64,000 nt of DNA, from contig JAHQIW010007281.1 of NCBI GenBank assembly GCA_019055375.1, forward strand, positions 1-64,000, given 5' to 3'. Every line of letters begins with the position of its first letter. Position 1 is the first letter of the stretch. Below are positions 1-10,500 of the stretch, piece by piece. This DNA comes from Parelaphostrongylus tenuis. Lineage: Eukaryota; Nematoda; Chromadorea; Rhabditida; Metastrongylidae. The notes under the pieces were generated by a model. The model ran no database searches, had not been told where the DNA came from, and worked only from the letters and a program-made list of their open reading frames with translations. Position numbers and translations under genes: made by a program.

Positions 1-335
1 AGTATTCGCCGAAAGCGCGTACTGTTTTAGCATGATAATGCCAAACCTCTCACCCCAAAGTAGTTTGAGGAAAAATTTGATGGAACGGCAGGAATCGAGG
101 TCCTGCCACACTCAGCCTACCGTCCAGATACTGCGCCGCCCGACTCGAGATCTTTTGCGCACAATTGAACATTTAACCTGTGGATGCCGATGCGAGACAG
201 TTGATGAAGTTAAGAGGAATGTCAGAAGTTTTTTGATTCAAAGCTCAAGGAATGGCGATTACGAGCAGATACGGAAGCTTGCAGATCGTTGGCAGTAGAT
301 CGTGGATATAGATGGTCTTTATTTTGAAGATTGAT
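1..335 (+). pseudogene. mariner transposase relic (C-terminal part)
   Basis: This is the decayed C-terminal half of an IS630/Tc1/mariner transposase, cut by the window edge. In shifting frames it reads DNAKPLT, then VLPHSAYRPDTAPPD, which matches the mariner block around the second and third catalytic Asp (family pattern D-N-A-K-P-H and Y-S-P-D-x-A-P-x-D). It continues through a C-terminal piece ending KLADRWQ, stop, IVDIDGLYFED. Frameshifts and the in-frame stop make it non-functional. The same family occurs in opposite orientation at 1430-1910. The assignment rests on motif order, not a database search. Confidence 0.75.
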
Positions 336-1429
336 TATTGCTGTGTTTGACTGAACTTATGTGTAAAATATGGATTTTCAGGGGGTGTTCAGGAATTCTT
401 GCCTCAGTCCAGTAGCTGGCACAAAAGAAGTTTTTCTTTTGCAAATTTTCGATACTACTAATTGCGCAAAAAGTCTTACAGAAATCATTGCTCCTATATG
501 CTATAAATATTACATCAGTGCACGTAGAATATTACAGCGTTTCTTCCCGTATAATTTTCGTATTGTTCAAAACATACTGCAGTCTGTAGTCACATCAATT
601 ATTGTTATCTCCACCAAGCAAGCGTATTTGTTTTCGATAGGAGTGTAATCAGGTGGAAACATGCCCAATGATTTCGTCACATATAGCTAGATTATCTTTT
701 TTCAAACATTTGCTTATGAAAGTAGTCGCTTTTCTACGAAAAGTGGATTCTAAACTGTATACATGAGTCTATAGAATTCTTTTCTCTCGTAAGTCTTCTA
801 CAATTTACAATTTATGAAAAATCGTGAAGTGCTTCTTGTTACTCTTTTTGCATCAGTTTCGATTGTGTATTACTTTCGATGAATCAGTATGAAAGGTTAT
901 AGCCTCTATAAGTGTGATCTTAGTGATGAACCTTGCCCTGATTCATCAGAAGAGTTTCAGATGACACCGCGTGAAAGCATGTGAATTTAAATTTTCTTCA
1001 GTTAACCCTTTAACGATCACATGTGCTCTTGTGAATACACGATTCTATGAAGGCCTTTCTTGCTGGACACAGATGATTACCAGACTTCGAGTAGTCATCC
1101 AACAGATCAAATTTCGGCGATTTCAATTGTGTGGCTGCTTTCTAGAAAGATCTTGTTGATGAGCTGTGGCAGCTGAGAAAAGAAAAATCACGTTTCACCT
1201 TCAGCCCTCATTATTTGCAAAGCCGGCGCCTCTACTTGGATTTTACCAGACCAAAAAACATTCAGCATTTTATATGATAATTTTAAAAATGAGTTTGGTC
1301 TTCAAAACGTCTTTCTATCGAGCTAAAGAAGCGCAAGGAAAATCAAGTTTCGCATTAGCTAAAATGGTCCATTCATAGCGTTTTATAGGGCTGAGAAAAA
1401 GTTCTGGGAAATTTTTAAAAGTTTTGTTT
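336..1429. other. no gene recognised
   Basis: AT-rich DNA with only short ORFs lacking recognisable motifs or convincing splice-site context. The distal part (about 1300-1429) probably includes the 3' end of the minus-strand mariner relic that follows. Confidence 0.5.
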
Positions 1430-1910
1430 TCATTCAAAAATTGACAAGAAAAGCAATATAAACAGATCTTCAGAGTATAGATCACCATCGTCCACGGTTT
1501 TCTGCCATCGTCGTGCAAGATTCTGGACCTCCTCAAAGCACCATTTCGGCTCCCCTGAAAAGAAAATCTCCTGGCATGCCTCCTCAGCTTCGTTGAATAA
1601 TCTAGATCGATGACCATTCAGAAAGTGTTGCACTGATCGAAAGAGGCCATAATCGCATCAAGCTTATTCGAATCCTACGAAGCTGCTTGGGACAATATCA
1701 AATTGATTCAATTTGGTGATAGCGGTTCGCTTTGACACGCCAAGCTGTTTAGCCAAATTACAACTGCTCGAAGAATGCTCAACATCCGAAGTGGCCTGCA
1801 AGTCCTTTTTATTCAGAACAATTGGCCGACCCAAGAGAAGTGTGTTTTCAAAATCAAAACTGCCTTTTTGAATTGTTGGAATCATCTCCTCACAGTCGGT
1901 TTTGTTACCG
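1430..1910 (-). pseudogene. internally deleted mariner element
   Basis: Minus-strand mariner relic. The 5' part (1664-1885) encodes the N-terminal helix-turn-helix region, with LGRPIVLNKKDLQA and LAKQLGVSKRTAITKLNQF matching the mariner Arg-Gly-Arg-Pro and second HTH blocks. About 40 bases later the sequence resumes at DYGLFRSVQHFLNG (the Asp-Tyr-His-Leu-Phe block just after the catalytic core) and ends with LARRWQKTVDDGDLYSED. The catalytic core between is missing, so the copy is an internal-deletion derivative. It cannot encode a transposase, but such derivatives can be moved in trans if their ends are intact; the ends were not mapped. Confidence 0.75.
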
Positions 1911-4320
1911 TACCAGCGCCTTCACCTTCTAAAGAATATTATTCTTATTAGAATACTTCATAGAATCTTCTTCGTATAACGAATCTATAGAGCCACCATG
2001 CTAAACCACTTTTGACATTGTAATGACGAATGAAAAGAATACTGTCATCGTGAGAGTTAGTCTAGAATTTTAATAAACAATATATATGTTTGAACCGAAT
2101 GAAAAAATTGTGAGTGAATTTTCAAATTCATATTCTAAACGTCATTACTCAGTCTGTTCTAAAAAAATCTGACATCCACTAGCATTTTCTGATTCCTCGC
2201 ATCGAACTCTATCTAAAATTGCTAATTCTCATAGACGGCTTCAAGAATCGTTAAAACTTTTATCCAGTAATGACGAGTAAACACACGTAAACCATACAGT
2301 TCAGTATGCAATTTTGGAGCTAAAATCAATGAACTCAATAGGTATGCACAAAAATATCAATAAAGGACACAGCCTCCCAGAACTATTTGCTCAACCTAAT
2401 AATTGGCAATATAAAATGAAAATAATAAGTCGGTCCTATAAGAGGATAGAAGAAAGCCTATTCCACAAGCTCAACGTGCGAAAGTTAGGATTTATTTTCA
2501 AACAAAGAAATGAAATCTAATGAAGTAACGGAGATCGTGCGTCTCTTGTATCGTGTTCTGCATAGTGATTTCTGTCACCGCCCTGAAGGGCGAGATCTTT
2601 GTTTTATATTCATAAGTTTCTTTCTCTTATATAACAAAAATTTAGGTTTCTTTCATTATTCATGCATCACTATTCCTATACATGCTCATATGCTTCTGGT
2701 GCATATCTGCGTGGGTAAACCGCGATATTCTTTTTGCTCTTTCGACTCTCTAGAAAAACCTTTTAAAAACGAAGCTTAAAAACCAAGCACAGACGTCAGT
2801 CGTGTAAATAGTACGCGTCGAAGGAAAAACGTATTCTTCTCGTGGTTGCAATGAAGGACGATCACAGTTTTCTCAAAACCAGTTGGAGTGTTGAAACTGC
2901 CGAGATTTGTACTATCGAATAACCGCTAAGAGACAAAAAGAAAAGTGCAAAAGGCCGGTCTGGAAAGGATTAATAAAGTCTATAAAGCAGACACCAAAAA
3001 AGGCGAAGTAGTGAACGGTATGCGCAGTGATGGTGATGCTGATCATCTGCAACACGTTGCTGAATAAAACCCGCTTAACCTTTCATCTCTCACAATCAAC
3101 ATATCGGGCACCAGATTCATCTGAGAGCAATCCACATTCTTCGATCTTAGTGAAAAACCATTTAGCTCAGGTATCCAGTGAGAATCAATTTAATCCGCAT
3201 TCAACATATTTACGACGAAAGAAAAATGACCAAGCAACAGCTGAAGCCACCACCAATAATTCGAAGACTTGCTTGAATAATGGAGGCCGGAATAAGAAAC
3301 GAATGCAAAGGTTGCTGTAATCCACGCGATATCGTAAGATGGGTAGTAAAAACTAATGCATTAAAAACATGAAATCCTGTGGCTAGCCGTCTAGTCTTGT
3401 CTTAGAATCTAGTCCTGAAAACCACACTTATTAAACTTATTCAACTCGTTGTCAACAGTTTTATTCGCGGTTCTAAAGGGAACTAATCAATTTGATTGAC
3501 TTTAATAAATCAGCAGTTACTCCGAACACCTTTTTGTAATTACGTTTTGATTCATTGTTCAGGTTCAATTTGGGATACAAATACTCCTCTACTTTGATTA
3601 TTTATTATTGACTGTTGATTATGTTTTGATTAGAGCATTTCTAATTGTTATGCTCTTTACACTACATACATATTCTTATTGAACTTCCCACTAATCCACT
3701 GGATATTGGAGAAGGGAAATTCTTGGTTTACTTTTCTTTCGTATCTTTTTGAAACTCATATCATTCTTTCCATCAATTTAGAGTTGAACCAAGCTTTTGC
3801 CTTTACTTCCAAGGCAAAATTTGCGAAGATTTCGACTTTGAAACTCAAGTTCATGAGTATCCTCTACTTCGATTCTCAGCTCTTAGAAATAAATCCATTG
3901 CTATCTGTTTAAAGTAGTAATTCCAGATGCAACTAACAGTTATTCTGTCAATGATAACGGTGCTTCTAATGGAAACGTTTGGGCAAAGCAACCACGTCAC
4001 TTCACTAATACAGGTTTGCAATTGCCACAGATATAAAAAGAGGAAAAAATGCTCTCTCGATTTCTAGCTTCATAATCTGATAACATGTTTTGAGCCTTCA
4101 ACGACAACCAATGGACTAACTACATACTTCTAATTATAGCGAATAAACATGACATATCAGGAGCAAAGTGTAGCACTACAGAATTTTTTGTGAAACTGTA
4201 CAACGGCTTTTAACTAACTCTGATAAGACAAGAAAGGATTTTGAAAAAGAAAATTCAACTAAGTGGTAGTTCGCTTAATAGTGTAGAAATATTAGTGAGA
4301 ACATGTTAAAATTTTTCAGT
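1911..4320. other. intergenic DNA without a recognised gene
   Basis: AT-rich sequence with small ORFs only. A segment near 2880-2930 resembles the arm of the dispersed foldback family seen at 10501, 19128, 24545 and 29996. I see no coding exon I can defend. Confidence 0.45.
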
Positions 4321-4331
4321 AAACAATTTTT

Positions 4332-4770
4332 CTAACAACTCCCAGACCGACTGTCTATTAACCTCGGCATGCTTCAGTATGATTCTTGATTTTCTTCTTT
4401 GAGCAGAACACGAGGTGTTACATTAAACTTTATTCGATGGCTGACGTTTCGGCAGTTCGCCTTCTTCAGAGCCTGGAAAGGTCAAAATGTTTGCAATACA
4501 ATCAGTCAAACACCTCCATTACTTCTTTAGAGAAAATCACCAGACCTAGATTTCAATCGCATCAAGCAAAAATCAACACTTAACATACTCACCGCTTTTT
4601 ATATGTGTTCCACTGGATGATCCAAGTGGAGATCACCGGCAAGAGAGACACATAGGCTCGTAATGCACCCTACCCATCAAAACAACAGTCTTATATACTG
4701 GCTCATATCACGAGTGTTTACAAGGCATTCCTCCCTGCGGTTTATGGTTGGATTGGTCGTATTAATCCAA
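4332..4770 (-). repeat. PLE pseudo-LTR, downstream copy
   Basis: Direct repeat of 7316-7755, lying 3' with respect to the element's ORF. It contains the last ~30 codons and stop codon of the PLE protein (from 4677) and the hammerhead motif at 4439-4473. The copies diverge after TAATCCAA, where this one continues into the ORF and the other into the terminal CCATA. Confidence 0.92.
4439..4473 (-). ncRNA. hammerhead ribozyme, PLE class (downstream pseudo-LTR)
   Basis: Read on the minus strand: stem I strand GGCU, conserved box CUGAAGA, stem II made of GGC and GCC around GAACU (after one extra A), conserved GAAA, then CGUC and the returning stem I strand AGCC. The cleavage triplet is GUC. Stem III is only A-C/G-U with no loop, the minimal form typical of PLE ribozymes, which is thought to work best as a dimer. 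An identical motif lies at 7424-7458. Confidence 0.85.
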
Positions 4771-7355
4771 AATGCTTCCAAGATCTTTCGCGCTGATGTT
4801 TTTTGCTCCTGCGCAAGGATGGTGACTTCGATTTCAAAATCAACTCCGTCGTGCTTCTGTGCTCTATGCGTCCCTAGCGGGGTGTTTTGTCTATTAAGAC
4901 GCTTGTCAGCTAGGTGTTCTTCTATGCGTGCATAGAGCGGCCTACCCGTTTCGCCAACATATTTATCACTACACGCCTTGCAAGAGATTAGGTAGACTGT
5001 ACCTACGCTCATGCAATCACCGTCTCTGCCGTTAGGACATATTTTACAATCTTTCATCATACAGAGACGGTCATATAAGCGGTTTCGAACTAGGTGGCGT
5101 TTTAGAGTATTCGGTGGTATTTCAATAATGGCCACCGATTGCTCTAAACCCGCTCTTTTCAAACATCGTTTTATAGCTGTACTAATCTCATTTGAATAGA
5201 ACGGGATGATAAACGGGACTTTCCTTTCAACCAAGTTTTCGTTCGGAGGCGCATTATTTCCTCTAAACCTAAGCCGAGGGGCTACGAATTCGTATCCATT
5301 AGAAGTGGCTATTTCCCGCGCCAGTTTCACGGATTCTACTCTCTGCTCCTCCCCGGTACATACATTGGCTGCTGTTCGAAACATGTTTTTTACTAGCGCC
5401 TTCTTCGTATGTAAGGGATGAGAAGAGAGATAGTGAACCAAGATATTCTTACTACTTGGCTTTCGGTACCACTTCGTTATGTAGCCGCTCTCAGTTAAGC
5501 TTATTTGCACGTTCAAGAATGGAAGCCAATCGTCTTTTGGTATCTCACGGGTGAATCTTATATACTCTGACTGTTCATTCAGCAATCTAAAACAATCATC
5601 CAGCTCCTCTTGAGTGGAACAGATAATCAAACAATCATCTATATACCTACAGTAGAGTAATGGCCGGAGATCCATCACTGGTGCTTCCACTTTAGACATA
5701 AAGGCAATGGCCAGGCTAGGTGCCAGTCGCTGTCCCATTGCCAGCCCTCTGGTTTGAGCATAATAATTCCCGGACCATCTGAAGATTGAGCAGTTCAAGC
5801 ACTCTTTTAGTAGGATCATGAACTGCTCAATCGTCAAGCCATACATGTTTACAGCTCCCTGGTGTTGTATAAGAAGCTCATGTGTGGCTTGCAATGCGGA
5901 GTCATTCGACACGTTGGTATATAAAGCAGTGACGTCGAATGACTCCATTACGTACGCGTTGTTCGGGTTCGCGTTACGTAGACGATCCAGGAACATCTGA
6001 GTGTTTGTCAGATGGGCTGGAATGTGTCCTAGCAACTGGGATGTTATTAAAGTCAAGAACCATGCTATCCTATCCGTCGGTCCGCCTACACAACTGATGA
6101 TAGGTCTAACTTTGAATATAGATGGATCGTTAGACATCAGATCATCAGTGGATACTAACTTATGTGTTTTTATAAGCAAGTATAAGACAGGACATGTTGG
6201 TGACTGGATTTTTAATTGAGAAATGATAGATGGTCTTAAGCCTGCCGCTTTTGCCGTACGGACCCACTCACTGTTTAATTTGCGGTTTTGCCTTTTGAAT
6301 TCCTTAACAGAAGATGATCGGTAAAGCGAGGCATCTTCGAGATGCTTGCTCGTTATTGCGATATCTAACTGTCGAGGAATCACAACAAATTCTCCACCCT
6401 TATCACTAACTGATAGCCTTATCCTACCTTCGCTTATCAACTCTCGAACCTCTTTCATGCCACGTTTTTGTAGTTCGGTGAGGTTCGATTGATATCTTCT
6501 CCTGCTATAGTGAGTGAGGGTTCTAAAAGTTTCGTCCGCAAATTTCCGGAATTTTCTATCTACCTCCTCGTTGGGGTCTTGTTGTCTATAGAACGGCTGA
6601 GGAAATGGTGGTATTAGTGCCTCTACTTGCTGTTCATTCCTATTAGTCTCTTCAACTCTGGCCTTTTTACGGAGTTGATCTTGCAAATCATGTAAACCAC
6701 ATGCAACCTTGCGCAAGGACACCTTAGAAATGGGTTGAGATGGTGAAAAGCTTGGACCCAGTTCTAATAGCGAGCGCGCACCGTCAGGGAGAGTTATGCC
6801 TCCTAGCACTGTGACCCTTGAATTTCTTGATGCATTACTTGCCCTAATGTGACTCGCTTGATCTTCATTAGCGGTATCCGTATGCCTTCTCAAAGTCATG
6901 TTATGCGATCTACTCAAAAGATCATCGAATTTTCTCCGCAAAGTAACTTTAGTATTTGACCTAATGGAATCGCAAATCAATTTTGACCCACCAATAATTC
7001 TCCTCCAAAGGTTGCCTTCCAAATACTGATCACAATAATATTCCTTCGCCGCACACTTCTTCAGCATAGCGTACAGATTGTCTTGCTTGCTTCGTAGACA
7101 GGCGCGGAGCACTTTCATTTCGATATCCAGTATTCGATGGCTGTCCTCTGGTACACCACATATCGAGTGAAGTCGTTTTCGTTTTATGAAGTTCGGAACG
7201 ATTCGATGTTGTATGCAGCGTCGGAGAAACTTCAAACATTGTCGAGCTAAGACAATTTTCTGCCTTAGTGATAATGCTTCTTTTGTCAGTCGGAAGAATC
7301 TTGCTGGTACTTCTTCTAACAACTCCCAAGACCGACTGTCTATTAACCTCGGCAT
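4677..7355 (-). CDS. PLE polyprotein: reverse transcriptase with GIY-YIG endonuclease
   Basis: An 892-residue ORF for retrotransposition by target-primed reverse transcription. Residues 1-250 are basic and helical. A conserved PLE block with DKGGEFVVIP lies at 318-327. Reverse transcriptase follows: YLLIKTHK near 392-399, KVRPIISCVGGPTDR at 415-429, motif A FDVTALYTNV at 473-482, motif B QTRGLAMGQRLAPSLA at 534-549 and motif C YIDD at 571-574, so both catalytic Asp are present. Near the C-terminus, Cys residues (765, 770, 773, 781, 792, 795) precede a GIY-YIG nuclease: VYLISC at 787-792, KYVGETGR at 798-805, and a Glu in KILEAFWINTTNP near 860. Full length, without stop or frameshift. The start codon and first ~14 codons lie in the upstream pseudo-LTR, and the last ~30 codons in the downstream one, so both depend on correct repeat formation. 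Confidence 0.95.
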   Translation of the reverse strand: MPRLIDSRSWELLEEVPARFFRLTKEALSLRQKIVLARQCLKFLRRCIQHRIVPNFIKRKRLHSICGVPEDSHRILDIEMKVLRACLRSKQDNLYAMLKKCAAKEYYCDQYLEGNLWRRIIGGSKLICDSIRSNTKVTLRRKFDDLLSRSHNMTLRRHTDTANEDQASHIRASNASRNSRVTVLGGITLPDGARSLLELGPSFSPSQPISKVSLRKVACGLHDLQDQLRKKARVEETNRNEQQVEALIPPFPQPFYRQQDPNEEVDRKFRKFADETFRTLTHYSRRRYQSNLTELQKRGMKEVRELISEGRIRLSVSDKGGEFVVIPRQLDIAITSKHLEDASLYRSSSVKEFKRQNRKLNSEWVRTAKAAGLRPSIISQLKIQSPTCPVLYLLIKTHKLVSTDDLMSNDPSIFKVRPIISCVGGPTDRIAWFLTLITSQLLGHIPAHLTNTQMFLDRLRNANPNNAYVMESFDVTALYTNVSNDSALQATHELLIQHQGAVNMYGLTIEQFMILLKECLNCSIFRWSGNYYAQTRGLAMGQRLAPSLAIAFMSKVEAPVMDLRPLLYCRYIDDCLIICSTQEELDDCFRLLNEQSEYIRFTREIPKDDWLPFLNVQISLTESGYITKWYRKPSSKNILVHYLSSHPLHTKKALVKNMFRTAANVCTGEEQRVESVKLAREIATSNGYEFVAPRLRFRGNNAPPNENLVERKVPFIIPFYSNEISTAIKRCLKRAGLEQSVAIIEIPPNTLKRHLVRNRLYDRLCMMKDCKICPNGRDGDCMSVGTVYLISCKACSDKYVGETGRPLYARIEEHLADKRLNRQNTPLGTHRAQKHDGVDFEIEVTILAQEQKTSARKILEAFWINTTNPTINRREECLVNTRDMSQYIRLLF

Positions 7356-7760
7356 GCTTCAGTATGATTCTTGATTTTCTTCTTTGAGCAGAACACGAGG
7401 TGTTACATTAAACTTTATTCGATGGCTGACGTTTCGGCAGTTCGCCTTCTTCAGAGCCTGGAAAGGTCAAAATGTTTGCAATACAATCAGTCAAACACCT
7501 CCATTACTTCTTTAGAGAAAATCACCAGACCTAGATTTCAATCGCATCAAGCAAAAATCAACACTCAACATACTCACCGCTTTTTATATGTGTTCCACTG
7601 GATGATCCAAGTGGAGATCACCGGCAAGAGAGACACATAGGCTCGTAATGCACCCTACCCATCAAAACAACAGTCTTATATACTGGCTCATATCACGAGT
7701 GTTTACAAGGCATTCCTCCCTGCGGTTTATGGTTGGATTGGTCGTATTAATCCAACCATA
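7316..7760 (-). repeat. PLE pseudo-LTR, upstream copy
   Basis: The 5' direct repeat relative to the ORF. It supplies the ORF's start codon (7353-7355) and a hammerhead at 7424-7458. Its outer end carries five extra bases (CCATA) before the target duplication. With the preceding TTTATGGTTGGATT these complete a perfect 14 bp inverted repeat. Confidence 0.92.
7424..7458 (-). ncRNA. hammerhead ribozyme, PLE class (upstream pseudo-LTR)
   Basis: Same motif as at 4439-4473, with intact CUGAAGA and GAAA boxes, GGC/GCC stem II, GUC cleavage site and GGCU/AGCC stem I. Cleavage at both motifs in a minus-strand transcript would release a unit of about 2,985 nt. Confidence 0.85.
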
Positions 7761-7762
7761 AA
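7726..7762. repeat. 14 bp terminal inverted repeat of the PLE
   Basis: TTTATGGTTGGATT at 7726-7739 is exactly complementary to AATCCAACCATAAA at 7749-7762, with a 9-base loop. It ends at, and overlaps by two bases, the target duplication, so it marks the outer edge of the upstream pseudo-LTR. The downstream copy lacks the second arm. Confidence 0.8.
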
Positions 7763-7771
7763 ACAATTTTT

Positions 7772-8284
7772 GATGTTTCATTGTTGTCGTAGGTCACTGA
7801 GGCTGCGTTGGGAGAAATCCCGATAACTAGTTATCCTATATCTTAGGAGATTTGTGCATATAGGAAATAGACGAAATTACTCGTTCGTCTATTTTCTGCG
7901 TGCTGATAATTTGTAGGCAAGGCCAACAAAACAAGGTACGTTGATCAAAAACAAGAGATAATAGAAGAATGAAGGCTACTGCCAACGTAGTAAACAAAGA
8001 AGAGTTGTTTGGGCTTAAGGTTGTTCATGACAGAGTTAAGGTTGAAGAGGAGAGGGTGTTACTGATTTAAAAATACTACGATAGCTATTGAACATTGAGG
8101 CCCCAACTCTCTTCGGCATTCAACAACAACGTCCTATGATACGCCGCGGCAAGGCTATCCTCGATGTTGCAAGGATACTCGTTCAACCAGTATTTCACGA
8201 CGTTCAAGAAGAAAACTAACAGCGTGTTGAGTGCTAGAAGTGCTGGGATGCGCAATGGATAAAAAAATTAACCATGAAGACGGA
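7772..8284. other. intergenic; fragment of a dispersed repeat
   Basis: No gene seen. Bases around 8165-8250 resemble sequences near 26200-26300 and, inverted, near 18045-18120 and 55045-55200. All carry a degenerate version of the same AAG/ACA-rich segment, so this is an unnamed dispersed repeat. Confidence 0.4.
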
Positions 8285-9240
8285 TCAAATAAAGTGTCTA
8301 TATGAAGATTTTAAAACTAAAACATCGCCATTCTGTAACAATATTATTACCGACGTGAAAGGAGGGGTTCGACCTACCGATACACTGTCGCCAAAATTAT
8401 TCACTTCCTCCCTCCGCTTCATCATGTGAACACTAGAATGGAACATCATCGAAGTGAAATTCACGGTCGATAACTGAACCATCCTTACATTTCTGCTGAT
8501 ATCGTCCTTATAACACCAAGCATCAGAGTGACAGAGCAAATGTTGTGATTTCGACAACGACTGTGAGAAGGTTGGTCTCGGTCAAATCCTGTGAAAACGA
8601 TGTTCATGAGAAGCGCACTAGCCTCGATTGCACCATTCATGTTCAACAGAGTTAACTTCATCGAACGATCCAGTTACGTTTATTGGTCGGGTAATCAACA
8701 TAATGGACGACCGCAGGAGGAAGCACGCGACCTGGGGAGCGTTTAAGTGTTTTGGAGATGTAGTGAATAATGCGAAGAACGTGAGACTGCTTGCCCAATT
8801 CCGTCGGCTCGAAAGTTATTCCTAATCAGATGTCTGCATTAGAAACGTGGTTACTACGTACACAGGAGGAAAGATCACTTGGCATCATTGAACGCGTTGT
8901 TGAAAAGTCTATGCTCAAAAACTCGAGTATTTCGCAAGTGAAAGAAACGACTAAAAAATCTGATCTACGTCAACGATCGAAAATAAAGATGCCGTTCTAA
9001 GCACTGGCGTATCGAAGATAAAGTAAGCCGGGCACGTAATATGCTCCAATGAGAACCAATCGACGAAAGCCGTTACCGACTGGTTTCCTCCTCGTCATGT
9101 CAAGTGCAGCACACAAAAACCATCGACTCGATGGTCTAATTTTCACGAGGTAATCATTAGAGCAGGAAGGATTCACTGGGCTTCTCACGCACGCGATAGC
9201 GAAAAATGAAGGAGTTAGTGGTGCCTGCTCAAGTCACTCG
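8285..9240 (+). pseudogene. RTE-type LINE relic (RT domain onward)
   Basis: Decayed LINE reverse transcriptase recognisable by alignment to the better copy at 11551-13100. In drifting frames it shows RRGVRPTDTLSPKLFT (motif B region), TLEWN, WGAFKCFGDVVNNAKNVRLLAQ, then the C-terminal RSLGIIERVVEKSML and KSDLRQRSKIK. Many frameshifts and stops. The TLEWN here shows that the stop in the 11.5 kb copy replaces a Trp. Confidence 0.8.
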
Positions 9241-10500
9241 GCGTAATGCGGCAATAGGTGATACAGCATTTAATTTTTGCATACTAGTATTTTGCTTGGT
9301 TCGACTCGCAATTTCTTCTCGTTCATTGAAAGTATGTATACCAGTATTTCCTGCATTCATTCCGCCTTTCGTCTTTTGCTTGAACGCTGTAGAATATTTA
9401 TTAATCTCCTCGCTTTGCAATTCCGAAGATAGAACTGTGGCGTTTCCTGGGGCTTTTGCTGCTGGTTGCCGAAGCGTGTTTGGGTAGTGAGGATCAGCGC
9501 CTACCGCGACGAGCATCAGAGTCGCTTCACAACGGTTCTCTTGAATGCAAACAGCACACCGAATAATTAGAAATTTTGATATACTGTGCACATGCTTGCA
9601 TCTTCGACATGGAAGCGTGCACAGTTATCAGGCCTTGGAAGAGTTCTTGATTGTTGGTCAAACATTGAGAATAAACCGGAAAGTACTACTCCTAGTACTT
9701 GTGATTTTGTATGTTAAGCACGCAAAATTTTTTTGTGATACCGACCTGATTACAGCAATGAAAGCAATGAGCCTATTGTTTCTGATCATAATGTAAAGGA
9801 TTCATAATCAATCTTCATTACAGAACGCCTCAAAGCAGAGTATCGACGAGCCGGTAGTTTCAGAATTTGAAGACAAACTGCAGAGTGTGGTTGATAGGGT
9901 TACGTTTACTTGATAATCGTTATATCAAGCTTTTGCTTGCCAAATTTTTTTTTCAATTGCTATTACATTCAGAACATGCTCGGGAAAATTCTTTTGCACA
10001 GTACTTTCAAACGAAGTAAGAGAGCGTCTATTGAACACAGAGCCACACTACTGGATGAGTGAGTTCACTGCTGAGTAGTTTAGACGTTCAATTATTTTTT
10101 ATTATTTTTTCTAGAGTAAAGTCGCAGCGATCACAAGGGGGATACCTTATTTATAGTGATGGCACGTGATATTGTGTCATCGCCAGTTTTTCAATCGATG
10201 GATTACGGCTGGTAGTGAATGAAACGTAATTTGCTACCTTCTTTTCGTTAGAACAGCATCCCTTGGAAGTTGTTTTACAAAACAAGCCAAGTACTAGAAT
10301 CAGCGCTCCTCGAGCTATTTATTGACAACATAAACTTAGATAAAATGAGAAAAAATGTTCAATAAAGGTTGGAAAAAGTTTCTTTTAGCAAGAATGTATT
10401 CTCCGCATATAAACATCATGAAATTTTTGAAACGTTGCAATTCCATTCACTAAAAATACATTTGTAAAAGTTTTTTTATGATATGCTAATTTGATTCTTG
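9241..10500. other. no gene recognised
   Basis: AT-rich DNA with overlapping short ORFs on both strands (for example 9229-9591 minus and 9206-9487 plus) that shadow one another. None has a recognisable motif. Confidence 0.45.

Larger units (their letters stand above)
4321..7771 (-). mobile_element. complete Penelope-like element with target duplication
   Basis: An apparently full-length PLE read on the minus strand. The 11 bp direct repeat AAACAATTTTT at 4321-4331 and 7761-7771 brackets the element and is best read as the target-site duplication. Inside are two direct repeats (7316-7755 and 4332-4770) that differ at only about two positions: one indel (CCCAGACC versus CCCAAGACC) and one T/C change near 4577/7562. 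Between and overlapping them lies one uninterrupted 892-codon ORF. Near-identical pseudo-LTRs, an intact ORF and a clean duplication indicate a recent insertion. Each pseudo-LTR holds a hammerhead ribozyme, a known PLE feature. No host gene is visibly interrupted. Confidence 0.93.

Noticed and set aside
4386..4583. Plus-strand ORF repeated at 7371-7640
   Set aside because: It is the antisense of the PLE pseudo-LTR; the identity reflects the repeat, not a gene.
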